Shown: positions 34,971 to 43,114 of the stretch, in pieces | Numbering within the stretch: position 1 is the first letter of the stretch | Layout of the letters: each line of letters starts with the position of its first letter | Assembly: GCF_900187385.1 (NCBI RefSeq) | Contig: NZ_FYEY01000001.1 | Span: 7,502,001-7,566,000 of the forward strand | Direction of reading: 5' to 3' | From: Streptomyces sp. 2114.4 | Lineage (GTDB): Bacteria > Actinomycetota > Actinomycetes > Streptomycetales > Streptomycetaceae | DNA length: 64,000 bases | Made by a program: the position numbers and the translations under genes | The notes under the pieces: model-generated | The model's database searches: none | What the model was told of the DNA's origin: nothing | The model's input: the letters and a program-made list of their open reading frames with translations, nothing else

Positions 34971-36225
34971 CCCGGGCGAAGGCGGGAGCCCGCTCGGGAC
35001 GGACTCCGAACCCGCCGAGATAACCGGCCACCGTCCGCAGCGGCGGCACCCGCCGCAACAGTCGCATCGGCACCGGCAGCCGGTCCGCGTCGAGCGTGCC
35101 GTCCAGCGCGGACCGGATCATCGTGTGCTCGGCCTGCTGGGACTTCTGCACCACGGCCATCGGCAGGTGCCGCCGCTTCTGGACGCGCGCCAGATCGGCC
35201 ACGCCGACCGTGCCGCGGCGCAGCGGCACCGCCAGGATCCGGGCCGCCGCGACCGCGTCCTGCAGCGCCAGATTGACCCCCACGCCGCCGACCGGCGACA
35301 TGGTGTGCGCCGCGTCCCCGATGCACAGCAGGCCGTCCCGGTACCAGCGCCGCAGCCGCCCGAAGGTCACCTCCAGCAGCTTGACGTCGTCCCACGAACC
35401 GATGGCGCCGGTCACCTCGTCGTCCCAGTCGAACAGCGCCCCGAGCCGGTCACGCAGCCACTGGATGTCGTGGGCGCGCAGCTCCGCGTCCCGGCCCTTC
35501 TTGATCAGATAGGACGTCTGGTAGTACGTGCCGCGGTCCATGGTGACCGCCGCCTGGCCGCCGCCGAAGCGCGCGAAGACCCGCCCGTCCTTGCGGGTGT
35601 CGGCATGGGGGTCCCCCCTGCTCGAACGAAGTTGAGAGCTTCGGGGAGCCTCCACCCTTACCTGCCAGACGTCCATCGGTACCTCGAACAGCCGCTGCCG
35701 GAGCCCGGCCGCCTGCCGCACCCGCGAGTGCCGGCCGTCGCACGCGACCGTCAGATCCGCGGCCAGCTCGCCGGGTTTTCCGTGCTCGTCGCGAAACCGC
35801 ACCCCCGTGACGCGGCCGTTCTCGGTCAGCAGTCCCCTCACCTCGGTGTGCCTCCGCAGGGTGAAGCACGGCTCCTCGGCGGCCGTCCTCGCGAGCAGAT
35901 CGAGGAAGTCCCACTGCGGGACCATGGCGATGTACTTGTGCCGGCCCGGGAGATGCCGCATATCGCCCAGTACCACCGTGGTGGTGCCCACCTGCGCCCG
36001 CATCTCCTCCAGCTTGGTGAACGGCAGCCGGGCGAACGCCTCGCCGAGGCCCAGTTCGTCCAGCAGCCGCAGGGTCGACGGATGAACGGTGTCCCCGCGG
36101 AAGTCCCGCAGGAAGTCGCCGTGCTTCTCCAGGACGGTCACCTCGACGCCGGCCCTGGCCAGCAGCAGTCCGAGCATCATCCCGGCGGGTCCCCCGCCCG
36201 CTATGCAGCACCTGGTGCGATCCAT
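34945..36225 (-). CDS. FAD-dependent oxidoreductase (aromatic-ring monooxygenase type)
   Basis: This 426-residue flavoprotein resembles PHBH-type monooxygenases: the dinucleotide-binding CCIAGGGPAGMMLGLLLARAG at the N-terminus, the DG motif TVACDGRHSRVRQAAG, and the GD motif LLCIGDAAHTMSPVGGVGVN. It starts at ATG 36225 behind a GGGG-rich site; upstream lie two TetR-type operators. The coding region contains an in-frame copy of a dispersed repeat (35604-35652), giving an odd insertion EAPRSSQLRSSRGDPHAD between strands where relatives have a shorter loop. The substrate is unknown. Confidence 0.85.
   Translation of the reverse strand: MDRTRCCIAGGGPAGMMLGLLLARAGVEVTVLEKHGDFLRDFRGDTVHPSTLRLLDELGLGEAFARLPFTKLEEMRAQVGTTTVVLGDMRHLPGRHKYIAMVPQWDFLDLLARTAAEEPCFTLRRHTEVRGLLTENGRVTGVRFRDEHGKPGELAADLTVACDGRHSRVRQAAGLRQRLFEVPMDVWQVRVEAPRSSQLRSSRGDPHADTRKDGRVFARFGGGQAAVTMDRGTYYQTSYLIKKGRDAELRAHDIQWLRDRLGALFDWDDEVTGAIGSWDDVKLLEVTFGRLRRWYRDGLLCIGDAAHTMSPVGGVGVNLALQDAVAAARILAVPLRRGTVGVADLARVQKRRHLPMAVVQKSQQAEHTMIRSALDGTLDADRLPVPMRLLRRVPPLRTVAGYLGGFGVRPERAPAFARVTPGARSR
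35604..35652. repeat. Dispersed Streptomyces repeat inserted in frame in a CDS
   Basis: The stretch begins CATGGGGGTCCCCCCTGCTC, continues with CGAACGAAGTTGAGAGCTT and ends CGGGGAGCCTCC. From memory this sequence recurs in many Streptomyces genomes, usually between genes. Here it lies inside the FAD-oxidoreductase gene without breaking the frame. It contains the 12-bp palindrome GGGGGTCCCCCC (one-off symmetry) and shows no other copy in this window. Confidence 0.6.
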
Positions 36226-36315
36226 GCCCCTGCCCCCTCGTCGCGTCGGATGCGATGGCGACCGGTGTGGGCACGCACGCGATGGAGCACGCCGTACGCT
36301 GAGCGCGCCCGCGTC

Positions 36316-36349
36316 TGACCGATCGGTCAACAATCTAACCGATCGGTCA
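36316..36349. promoter_or_regulatory. Tandem TetR operators before the FAD-oxidoreductase gene
   Basis: Two sites, TGACCGATCGGTCA (36316-36329, a perfect palindrome) and TAACCGATCGGTCA (36336-36349), stand 20 bp centre to centre, about two helical turns. Each holds the core ACCGATCGGT, very similar to the ACCGAGCGGT core of the nearby TetR gene's own operator. Position about 90-125 bp ahead of the start fits promoter blocking. Confidence 0.65.
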
Positions 36350-36372
36350 GACGCTCGGGCTGCCGCCCCTCC

Positions 36373-37392
36373 TCAGGCCCCGGGCCGCTGCAGCACCAGC
36401 TCCCGGAGCACGTCCTCCATCGTCACCAGCCCGGCCAGCCGCCCGTCCTCGCCGATCACCGCGGCCAGATGCGTACGGGATCCGCGCATCGCCGTCAGCA
36501 CGTCGTCCAGCAGCGTCGAGGCCTTGACCCGGGCGATCGGGCGCAGCGCGGACACCGGGAAGGGCACATCGCGCGGGGCGGCGTCCAGCGCGTCCTTGAC
36601 GTGCAGATAACCGAGGATGCGGCGGGTGTCGTCGACGACGGGGAAGCGGGAGAAGCCGGACTCGGCGGCCAGTTGCTCCAGCTCTTCGGGTGTGGCCCCC
36701 ATCTGCGCGGAGACGACCTTCTCGGCCGGCAGCACCACATCCCTGACCGGGCGGCGGCCCAGCTCCAGGGCGTCCCGCAGCCGCTCCTGCGCGCGTTCGT
36801 CGAGCAGCCCGGCCGCCCGCGAATCCTCGACCATCTTCGCCAGCTGGTCGTCCGAGAAGGTCGCGGCGACCTCGTCCCGGGTCTCCACCCGCAGCAGCTT
36901 GAGCAGCGCGTTGGCGAGCGCATTGATCGCGAAGATCACCGGGCGCAGCGCCCGGGTCAGCGCGACCAGCGGCGGCCCGAGCATCAGGGCGCTGCGGACC
37001 GGCTCGGCCAGTGCGACGTTTTTCGGCACCATCTCGCCGAAGAGCATGTGCAGGTAGGTGGCCAGCGACAGTGCGATCACGAACGAGATCGGATGGATCA
37101 GCGTGTCCGAGATCCCCACCGCGTGGAACACCGGCTCCAGGAGGTGCGCGATGGCCGGCTCGGCGACCGCGCCCAGCACCAGGGTGCACAGCGTGATGCC
37201 CAGCTGGGCGGCCGCCAGCAGGGCCGAGACATGCTGCAGCCCCCACAGCACGCTGGTCGCCCGGCGGTCACCGCGCTCCGCGTACGGCTCGATCTGGCTG
37301 CGGCGCACCGAGATCAGGGCGAATTCGGCGCCCACGAAGAAGGCGTTGACGACCAGCGTCAGCAGGCCCACGAAAAGCTGCAACCCGATCAT
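36373..37392 (-). CDS. CNNM/HlyC-CorC family transport protein (short partner)
   Basis: This 339-residue protein has a DUF21 membrane domain (about residues 1-185, with NAFFVGAEFALISVRRSQIE and GEMVPKNVAL) and a CBS pair (about 205-330). It ends right after the CBS pair and lacks the CorC_HlyC domain. Such proteins relate to magnesium or cobalt transport and sodium-linked efflux. ATG 37392 overlaps the preceding gene by 4 bp, so the two are made together, probably as a hetero-complex. Confidence 0.88.
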   Translation of the reverse strand: MIGLQLFVGLLTLVVNAFFVGAEFALISVRRSQIEPYAERGDRRATSVLWGLQHVSALLAAAQLGITLCTLVLGAVAEPAIAHLLEPVFHAVGISDTLIHPISFVIALSLATYLHMLFGEMVPKNVALAEPVRSALMLGPPLVALTRALRPVIFAINALANALLKLLRVETRDEVAATFSDDQLAKMVEDSRAAGLLDERAQERLRDALELGRRPVRDVVLPAEKVVSAQMGATPEELEQLAAESGFSRFPVVDDTRRILGYLHVKDALDAAPRDVPFPVSALRPIARVKASTLLDDVLTAMRGSRTHLAAVIGEDGRLAGLVTMEDVLRELVLQRPGA

Positions 37393-38732
37393 CGGCGGGC
37401 CTCCGCGTCCTGCTCGTCATGGCTGCCCGGGAGCGGGGCGTGCAACAGCACCCGCGCGGCACGATGACCGGCGGCGTCCAGCACATCCATCCGCCAGCCG
37501 GCCACCTCCAGGGTGTCGCCGGCGACCGGTATCCGGCCGAGTTCGGTGGCGACCAGGCCGGCGAGGGTTTCGTACGGGCCCTCGGGCAGCCACAGGCCGA
37601 GCCTCTGCAGCTGGTCGGTGCGGGCGGAGCCGTCGGCCTGGTAGACCCTGCGGCCCTCGGCGTCGGTGCCGGCCGGCGCCAGGTCGGGGGTCTCCATCGG
37701 ATCGTGTTCGTCGCGGACCTCGCCGACCACCTCCTCGACGATGTCCTCCAGCGTCACCACGCCGGCCGTGCCGCCGTACTCGTCGATGACCACGGCCATC
37801 GTGCGCCTGCCGGAGAGCCGGTCCAGCAGCCGGTCCACGGTCAGCGTCGTGGGCACCAGCAGCGGCTCGCGCACCAGCTCGGACACCGGGTGCCGCGGCC
37901 GGCGTTCGGCCGGGACGGCGAGGACGTCCTTGATGTGCGCCACCCCGACGACGCTGTCCAGGCTGCCGCGGTAGACGGGGAAGCGGGACAGTCCGGTCGC
38001 CCGGGTCGCATTGGCCACGTCCTCCGCGGTGGACTGCACCTCCAGCGCGATCACCTGCACCCGCGGGGTCATGACGTTCTCCGCGGTCAGATCGGCGAGG
38101 TTGAGGGTGCGGACGAACAGCTCGGCGGTGTCGGGCTCCAGCGCGCCTTCCTTGGCGGAGTGCCGCGCCAGCGCCACCAGCTCCTGCGGACCGCGAGCCG
38201 AGGCCAGTTCCTCGGCGGGCTCCAGCCCCATCCGGCGGACCGTGTGGTTCGCGGCGTTGTTGAGATGCCGGATCAGCGGTTTGAAGGCGGCACTGAAGCC
38301 GCGCTGGGCGGTGGCCACCCGCTTCGCGATGGCCAGCGGGTCGGAGATGGCCCAGTTCTTCGGCACCAGCTCGCCGACGACCATCAGCACGACCGTCGAG
38401 ACCGCCGTCCCGAGCACCAGGGCGGCCGATTCCGCCACCGAATGCGGCAGGCCCATCGCGTCCAGCGGTCCCGCCAGCAGGGTGGCGATAGCCGGCTTGG
38501 ACAGCATGCCGATGACCAGGCCGGTGACGGTGATGCCGAGCTGGGCGCCGGAGAGCTGGAAGGTGAGGCTGCGGACCGCCTTCAGCCCGCTGTCCGCGCC
38601 CCGGTCGCCGCGCTCGGCGGCGCGTTCGAGGTCGCTGCGCTCGACGGTCGTCAGGGAGAACTCGGCGGCGACGAAGACCCCGCAGGCCAGGGTCAGCAGG
38701 AGCGCCACGCCCAGAAAGAGCAGGTCGGTCAT
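37389..38732 (-). CDS. CNNM/HlyC-CorC family transport protein (full-length partner)
   Basis: This 447-residue protein has a DUF21 membrane domain (FVAAEFSLTTVERSDLE, GELVPKNWAISDPL), a CBS pair (NVMTPRVQVIAL to IDEYGGTAGVVTLEDIVEEV) and a C-terminal CorC_HlyC domain (from about residue 350). ATG 38732 is the start. It is the first gene of a two-gene operon; the short partner follows with a 4-bp overlap. Older annotation calls this family haemolysin-like, but metal-ion transport is better supported. Confidence 0.88.
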   Translation of the reverse strand: MTDLLFLGVALLLTLACGVFVAAEFSLTTVERSDLERAAERGDRGADSGLKAVRSLTFQLSGAQLGITVTGLVIGMLSKPAIATLLAGPLDAMGLPHSVAESAALVLGTAVSTVVLMVVGELVPKNWAISDPLAIAKRVATAQRGFSAAFKPLIRHLNNAANHTVRRMGLEPAEELASARGPQELVALARHSAKEGALEPDTAELFVRTLNLADLTAENVMTPRVQVIALEVQSTAEDVANATRATGLSRFPVYRGSLDSVVGVAHIKDVLAVPAERRPRHPVSELVREPLLVPTTLTVDRLLDRLSGRRTMAVVIDEYGGTAGVVTLEDIVEEVVGEVRDEHDPMETPDLAPAGTDAEGRRVYQADGSARTDQLQRLGLWLPEGPYETLAGLVATELGRIPVAGDTLEVAGWRMDVLDAAGHRAARVLLHAPLPGSHDEQDAEARR

Positions 38733-38897
38733 CGAGTCACCTCCGTCCCATGATCGAACAGGATCGGGAGGTTCGCGCTCTGTCCAATGGATGATCGGCA
38801 ACTGGGAGGCTCGTCCATGGCCGGACGCTCACACACCTTTCACTCGGGGGAGGGGAGACTCCATAGTAAAGGATCAGCAAAGTTGCCGGTCGAGAGC

Positions 38898-38934
38898 GAG
38901 CCCGCCCCGCCCCGTGCCGGGGCGGGCCGGGCTC
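38898..38934. terminator. Strong GC-rich hairpin with T-run
   Basis: Arms of 17 bp (38898-38914 and 38918-38934, one mismatch, tri-nucleotide loop) form a very stable hairpin, followed on the + strand by TTT. It lies behind the leftward GNAT gene that ends at 38990 and before the CNNM operon promoter, so it insulates the two. Confidence 0.6.
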
Positions 38935-38942
38935 TTTGGATG

Positions 38943-38978
38943 TCGGTGCGTCGGTGCGTCGGTGCGTCGGTGCGTCGG
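38943..38978. repeat. 8-bp tandem repeat
   Basis: The unit TCGGTGCG occurs four times in a row (38943-38974) and then partly again. It lies between the GNAT stop and the terminator hairpin. Such short arrays arise by slippage and may vary in copy number between strains. Confidence 0.8.
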
Positions 38979-38989
38979 GGGGCGGGCGC

Positions 38990-39415
38990 TCAGCCGTCGA
39001 GATGCTTGACCCAGCGGCTCCACTGCGGCTCGGGCGCGTAATCCGCCGCGCGCCACGCATGCTGCGCCGTTTCATTGCGGTCCAGCACCATCGCATCGCC
39101 GCGCCGCCCGCCCAGCGCACGGAACCGCTCCTCGGCGGCCGCCAGCAGCGCACCGCCGATGCCCTGCCTGCGGTGCCCGGGGTGCACGGCCAGCCGGTAG
39201 AGGTGGCAGCGCCATCCGTCGAAGCCGGCTATCACGGTCCCCGCGAGGACACCGTCGCGCTCCGCCAGGAGCAGCGCTTCGGGATCCCGGGTGAGAAGCC
39301 GGGCCACTCCGTCGCGGTCGTCGCTGATGCTCGTTCCTTCCGCGGCCTCGCGCCAGAACTGCAACACGGTGTCGATGTCCGAGAGGCCGGCGCAGCGGAT
39401 CTGTAGATCGTTCAT
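38990..39415 (-). CDS. GNAT family N-acetyltransferase
   Basis: This 141-residue single-domain acetyltransferase shows the acetyl-CoA loop in LAVHPGHRRQGIGGALLAAAEERF (about residues 74-97) and the beta-bulge strand GTVIAGFDGWRCHLYRLAV. ATG 39415 is preferred over a TTG at 39427. It stands alone, with its own terminator behind. The acceptor substrate cannot be read from the sequence. Confidence 0.82.
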   Translation of the reverse strand: MNDLQIRCAGLSDIDTVLQFWREAAEGTSISDDRDGVARLLTRDPEALLLAERDGVLAGTVIAGFDGWRCHLYRLAVHPGHRRQGIGGALLAAAEERFRALGGRRGDAMVLDRNETAQHAWRAADYAPEPQWSRWVKHLDG

Positions 39416-39539
39416 GACCCGAGCCAAACAGAACGCCGGCCTGTCCGGCGAACGGTTTCCCCACCGGTGGACCGACGCCCGGCAGGCCGCTCACCTGTCC
39501 GCCACCTGCGGGCGAACGACAGGACTGTGAAGGCAGGCC

Positions 39540-40205
39540 TCAGCTCTGAAGGCCGGTGTGCAAGGTGGCGAACAGTCCCGCGGCGCGGCTGCCGTGCGGC
39601 ATCTGCCAGGAGCCGGCGATGTGACCGGCCGTTCCCCGCGGGGGCAGGGACGAGGCCTCCGGAGTGGGCCGAAGTACCCGGTGCAGTCGGAGGACCATGC
39701 CGTTCAGCGTGGGCAGTTCCGTGTTCTCCCGGGTGTCGGTGGCAGTCGTGGTGAAGTCCATGGGGAGGGGGGCTTCGCCGGCATAGGAGCAGGTGACGCC
39801 CCGGGCCGGGGTGCCCGTGGTGTTCTGGTCCTGGGCTTGTGCCCGGCCCTCGATCAGAGCCGGCAATTGGCCGATCAACACCGGATCGTGGCAGCCGTCG
39901 TAGACCCAGCGCCGCCCCAGCACTCCGTGCTCCATGGTGCCGACGAGCGCGTGCCCGGCCCCGTCGAGCGGGGCGCCGCGATAGGTGAGCGGAACGAGAT
40001 AGGCGGCCGGGAGAGGGCCGCGGGCGTCGGTGACCACGATGAACTCGATCCCGACCTCGCCTTGCGGGTCGTCCAGCCGGAAGCCACCCGCATTGGCCAA
40101 CTCCGGCTCCCCCGCGCCGTCGCCGTACCACGGGCGGGAGGGCAGCCAGGACGCCAGGAGCTCCAACTTGGTCGGTACGAGGCGGGTGTGGTGGATGACA
40201 GCCAT
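39540..40205 (-). CDS. Maltokinase N-terminal cap-like domain protein
   Basis: This 221-residue protein matches the N-terminal cap domain of actinobacterial maltokinases (Pep2/Mak) and its stand-alone relatives: MAVIHHTRLVPTKLELLASW at the start, then GEVGIEFIVVTD, VPLTYRGAPLDGA and LGRRWVYDGCHDPVL. There is no kinase domain after it. It is not next to the GlgE pathway genes. The role of the free cap-like protein is unknown; family assignment rests on these conserved blocks. Confidence 0.7.
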   Translation of the reverse strand: MAVIHHTRLVPTKLELLASWLPSRPWYGDGAGEPELANAGGFRLDDPQGEVGIEFIVVTDARGPLPAAYLVPLTYRGAPLDGAGHALVGTMEHGVLGRRWVYDGCHDPVLIGQLPALIEGRAQAQDQNTTGTPARGVTCSYAGEAPLPMDFTTTATDTRENTELPTLNGMVLRLHRVLRPTPEASSLPPRGTAGHIAGSWQMPHGSRAAGLFATLHTGLQS

Positions 40206-40480
40206 GCCGAGAATTCTCCCCGTGACGCAGATGTGTACCGCCCCAGCTTTCCATCTGCAACGCGCTGATGGCGCGGTTCCGGGGGGATCCGCACGAAGAG
40301 CCCACTGCGCAGCCCTCCCCGCTCCACGACGGTGCCCGGCGTCCCCAGCGCCAGGGACAAGGCCAAGACGCTGGGGACGCCCCGGGGGCTTCCCGGTGGG
40401 CACGGCTTCGCCGCCTCTTCGGTGCGGGACCGTCCTCTTCATGAGGGCGGCGAGGGGCGTGTCGTGCTCCCGGCCCCGGG
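40206..40480. other. Intergenic gap without a recognised feature
   Basis: About 275 bp between two leftward genes. No credible ORF, promoter or hairpin was identified with confidence, although it must contain the start signals of the cap-like protein gene. Confidence 0.3.
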
Positions 40481-40954
40481 TTATGCGAACTGGCCGGGCC
40501 GGTAGTCGCCGGCGGGCTGCTGGATGAGGACGTTCGCCCGGTTGAAGGCGTTGATGAGGACGATCGCGCACACCAGGGCGGCCAGCTGCTCCTCGTCGTA
40601 GTGCTTGGCGGCGTTCGCCCAGGCCTCGTCCGTGACCCCACCGGCCGCATCCGCGATGCGGGTGCCCTGCTCCGTCAGCTCCAGCGCGGCCCGTTCGGCC
40701 TCGGTGAAGACCGTCGCCTCCCGCCACGCCGCGACCAGGTTGAGGCGTACCGAGGTCTCACCGGCCGCGGCAGCGTCTTTGCTGTGCATGTCGGTGCAGA
40801 AACCGCATCCGTTGATCTGGCTGGCGCGGAGCTTCACCAGCTCCTGCGTCGCGGCCGGCAGCGTCGAGTCATCCAGCACCTTGCCTGCCGCAATGATGTG
40901 CTTGAAGACCTTGCTCATGGTCGGGCTGCCGAAGGCGTTCAGTCGGGCACTCAT
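40481..40954 (-). CDS. Carboxymuconolactone decarboxylase / AhpD-like protein
   Basis: This 157-residue protein is of the CMD/AhpD family. The redox pair and His, INGCGFCTDMHSKDA (Cys50, Cys53, His57), mark the peroxidase-linked AhpD-type subgroup. Start ATG 40954 has GGGAGAT at good spacing. Upstream is a consensus ECF41 promoter (41013-41039). Genes of this family are one of the three typical partners of ECF41 sigma factors, and an ECF41 gene lies 6 kb to the right. It is a likely target in an oxidative or electrophile stress response. Confidence 0.88.
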   Translation of the reverse strand: MSARLNAFGSPTMSKVFKHIIAAGKVLDDSTLPAATQELVKLRASQINGCGFCTDMHSKDAAAAGETSVRLNLVAAWREATVFTEAERAALELTEQGTRIADAAGGVTDEAWANAAKHYDEEQLAALVCAIVLINAFNRANVLIQQPAGDYRPGQFA

Positions 40955-41012
40955 CGTGATCTCCCATGGCGTTGTGGTGCTTGCGTTCGTTGTCGGTGCT
41001 TGCACACTGATG

Positions 41013-41039
41013 ACGAAACGGCGCGGCAGAATGTGACAC
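41013..41039 (-). promoter_or_regulatory. Consensus ECF41 promoter of the CMD gene
   Basis: Read leftward, the -35 TGTCACA (41039-41033) and -10 CGTC (41016-41013) are separated by exactly 16 bp. Both match the published ECF41 target motif as recalled (TGTCACA, about 16 bp, CGTC) without a mismatch. It stands about 60 bp before the CMD start codon. Confidence 0.75.
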
Positions 41040-41117
41040 GGGCGCCTGACCTGCGGCTTCCCTGCCGTGTCGCAGCGGGGGAGGGGAGGGCGGGGAGTCC
41101 GTGCCAGGAGGTCCGGG

Positions 41118-41297
41118 GCATGCCGGTTCCCCTGTGGTGGCCGAGGCGGGGGTGTCGTGGTGCAGGCGCCAGCTGCGGTCGATGTGGATGGTGGCGTGCT
41201 GGTCGGTGTCGTAGGGCTGCCGGCCGGGGTCGCCGTGGGTGGCGAAGGCGACCCAGGCGACCCAGGCGGCGTGGGTGCGGGCAGCGAGGAAGTCACC
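41118..41297 (-). pseudogene. C-terminal remnant of a type-B carboxylesterase
   Basis: A leftward frame contains HAAWVAWVAFATHGDPGRQP and YDTDQHATIHIDRSWRLHHD, the characteristic last helix and strand of type-B carboxylesterases. Nothing upstream in any frame resembles the catalytic domain, so only about 60 codons survive. Between it and the CMD gene lies the ECF41 promoter, so the ancestral order may have been carboxylesterase followed by CMD. Confidence 0.6.
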
Positions 41298-41553
41298 TCC
41301 CTGGAGTGCTCCTTGCAACGGGAAGTGTTCAAGCGGTACTGGACGGCCCGGTCTTGAGCTCCGCCGAACCGGTGCCGATGACCGTGTCGGCGCGCAAAGC
41401 GGGCCGGTGCCCTGCAGAATCCAGTACCGAGAATCCGGAACCGGCAGAGGAATTGGCGATGTCGGTGCGGGGTGGGGCGGGGCGGTCCGGCTCGGGCGGC
41501 CGTGTTGGGTGAACGGTCCGTGCGCGGAGTGCGCCGGCGGGGAGGGAGTCACA

Positions 41554-43029
41554 GTGGGGGCGGTCGAGGAAACATCCGGGGTCGCGGCACTGCTCAAGGA
41601 GTTGAAGAACCGCTCCGGGCACAGCTACGGGGCGCTCGCCAAGCGACTGCACATGAGTACGTCGACGCTGCACCGCTACTGCAACGGTGATGCGGTGCCG
41701 ACGGAGTACGCACCGCTGGAGCGGCTGGCACGGCTGTGCCGGGCGACGCCGGACGAACTGGTGGAGCTGCACCGGCGGTGGATCCTGGCGGACGAGGCGC
41801 GACGCCGGGAGCGAGATCGCAAACAAGCGGGCAGGGCCACGGCGGTTGTTGCCGTGGAGGGGGAGACGGTTGCCGGGGCTGAGGACGGGCTTGGGGCTGG
41901 GGCAGGGCCCGAATCCGAGCCCGATACCGAAACTGAGCCCGAGACCGATACCGAGCCCCACAGCGAAACCGGTTCCGGGGCCGGCCGCGGGGCCGGTTCC
42001 GGCACCGCGCCCGTGCCACCACCGGCTCACCCCGCGGCCGCCTCCGCCTCCGCCCGAGTCGCCGAGACCAGCGCCGCGGGGCGGCCCGTGACCCAGGTGG
42101 TGTCCGGGGGCCGCCGCCGGCGTATCGCGCTGACGGCCGGAATCGCCGTGGCCACCGTGGCCGTCTCCGCCTCGCTTGCCGCCGGACTGGTCGCCGACGG
42201 GGACGGGCACGGCCGCGAGGCGGCGGCCGAGCGGACCGCAAGTGCGGAGAGCGGCAACGGGGCGGTGGGGGCCGGGGGCGGCCGGTTGCCCTCGGCGTCC
42301 GCGCAGCCGCCCGCTACCGGGAGCACGAGTTCGTCCCCGTCCCCTTCCCCGTTCCTCTCCCTCTCCCCGTCCCGTACGGCCGGCGGCGGAGAGGCGAACG
42401 GGCCGGACACGGACGACCGGGCCGGGCTCCCGGTGAGTGTGGATGTCCGCCCGTACCGCTGGGAGAGCCCGTGCAGCCAGCGCTACTTGGTCGACCGGGA
42501 CCCCGGCACGATGGGTCCGCCGCCCTCCGAACAGGACGCCCGGGGCTGGATTTCGTCGCTGGGCGCGGTCTCGGCGGACAGCCAGCTGGTGGAGGTGTCG
42601 GTGCAGGGCACGGGGGACAGGACCGTGGTGTTGCACGGGCTGCGGGTGCGGGTGGTCAGTAGTGCCGCGCCGCCCGCCTGGAATGCCTACAGCATGGGCG
42701 TGGGCTGCGGCGGCGGCATCACCCCCAAGACGTTCGGGGTTTCCCTGGACGCGCCGCAGCCCAGCATCGCGCCGCAGGGTGGACAGCGGGACTTCCCCTA
42801 CAAGGTGAGCGAGCGGGACCCCGAGGTCTTCAAGATCACCGCGCACGCCGGGGTCCGCGCGGTGCGCTGGTACCTGCAACTGGAGTGGTCCAGCGGAAAC
42901 CGGCACGGCACGCTCCGCATCGACGACAACGGGGAGCCGTTCCACACCAGTGGGATGGAGGGTCGGCCGCAGTACGACTACCCGCTGGGCGGCAGCAAAT
43001 GGATCCCCGCCCCGAAGGAGGATGGTTGA
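41554..43029 (+). CDS. Membrane-spanning XRE-type HTH protein
   Basis: This 491-residue protein has an N-terminal XRE-like HTH (about residues 10-75, with GHSYGALAKRLHMSTSTLHR and LERLARLCRATPDELVELH). An acidic repeat-like linker (about 110-140, alternating Glu/Thr/Pro) leads to one membrane segment (about 189-212). Outside is a Ser/Pro-rich stalk (about 250-275) and a folded domain of about 200 residues rich in Trp and Cys. GTG 41554 is chosen for its GGAGGGAG site. This type of Streptomyces protein could pass an external signal to DNA. It is convergent with a DUF4232 lipoprotein gene. Confidence 0.75.
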   Translation: MGAVEETSGVAALLKELKNRSGHSYGALAKRLHMSTSTLHRYCNGDAVPTEYAPLERLARLCRATPDELVELHRRWILADEARRRERDRKQAGRATAVVAVEGETVAGAEDGLGAGAGPESEPDTETEPETDTEPHSETGSGAGRGAGSGTAPVPPPAHPAAASASARVAETSAAGRPVTQVVSGGRRRRIALTAGIAVATVAVSASLAAGLVADGDGHGREAAAERTASAESGNGAVGAGGGRLPSASAQPPATGSTSSSPSPSPFLSLSPSRTAGGGEANGPDTDDRAGLPVSVDVRPYRWESPCSQRYLVDRDPGTMGPPPSEQDARGWISSLGAVSADSQLVEVSVQGTGDRTVVLHGLRVRVVSSAAPPAWNAYSMGVGCGGGITPKTFGVSLDAPQPSIAPQGGQRDFPYKVSERDPEVFKITAHAGVRAVRWYLQLEWSSGNRHGTLRIDDNGEPFHTSGMEGRPQYDYPLGGSKWIPAPKEDG

Positions 43030-43088
43030 GCCCGGCCGCCGCGCCCCGACCGCTACCGGCTTCGGTCCGCGACCAGTTAGGGCCGGGC
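43030..43088. terminator. Possible bidirectional terminator between convergent genes
   Basis: GCCCGGCC (43030-43037) and GGCCGGGC (43081-43088) are exact complements with a 43-base loop containing a smaller ACCG/CGGT stem. It fills the gap between two converging genes. Confidence 0.4.
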
Positions 43089-43114
43089 GCCTGCGACCGG
43101 ATCAGGGCGCTCGT

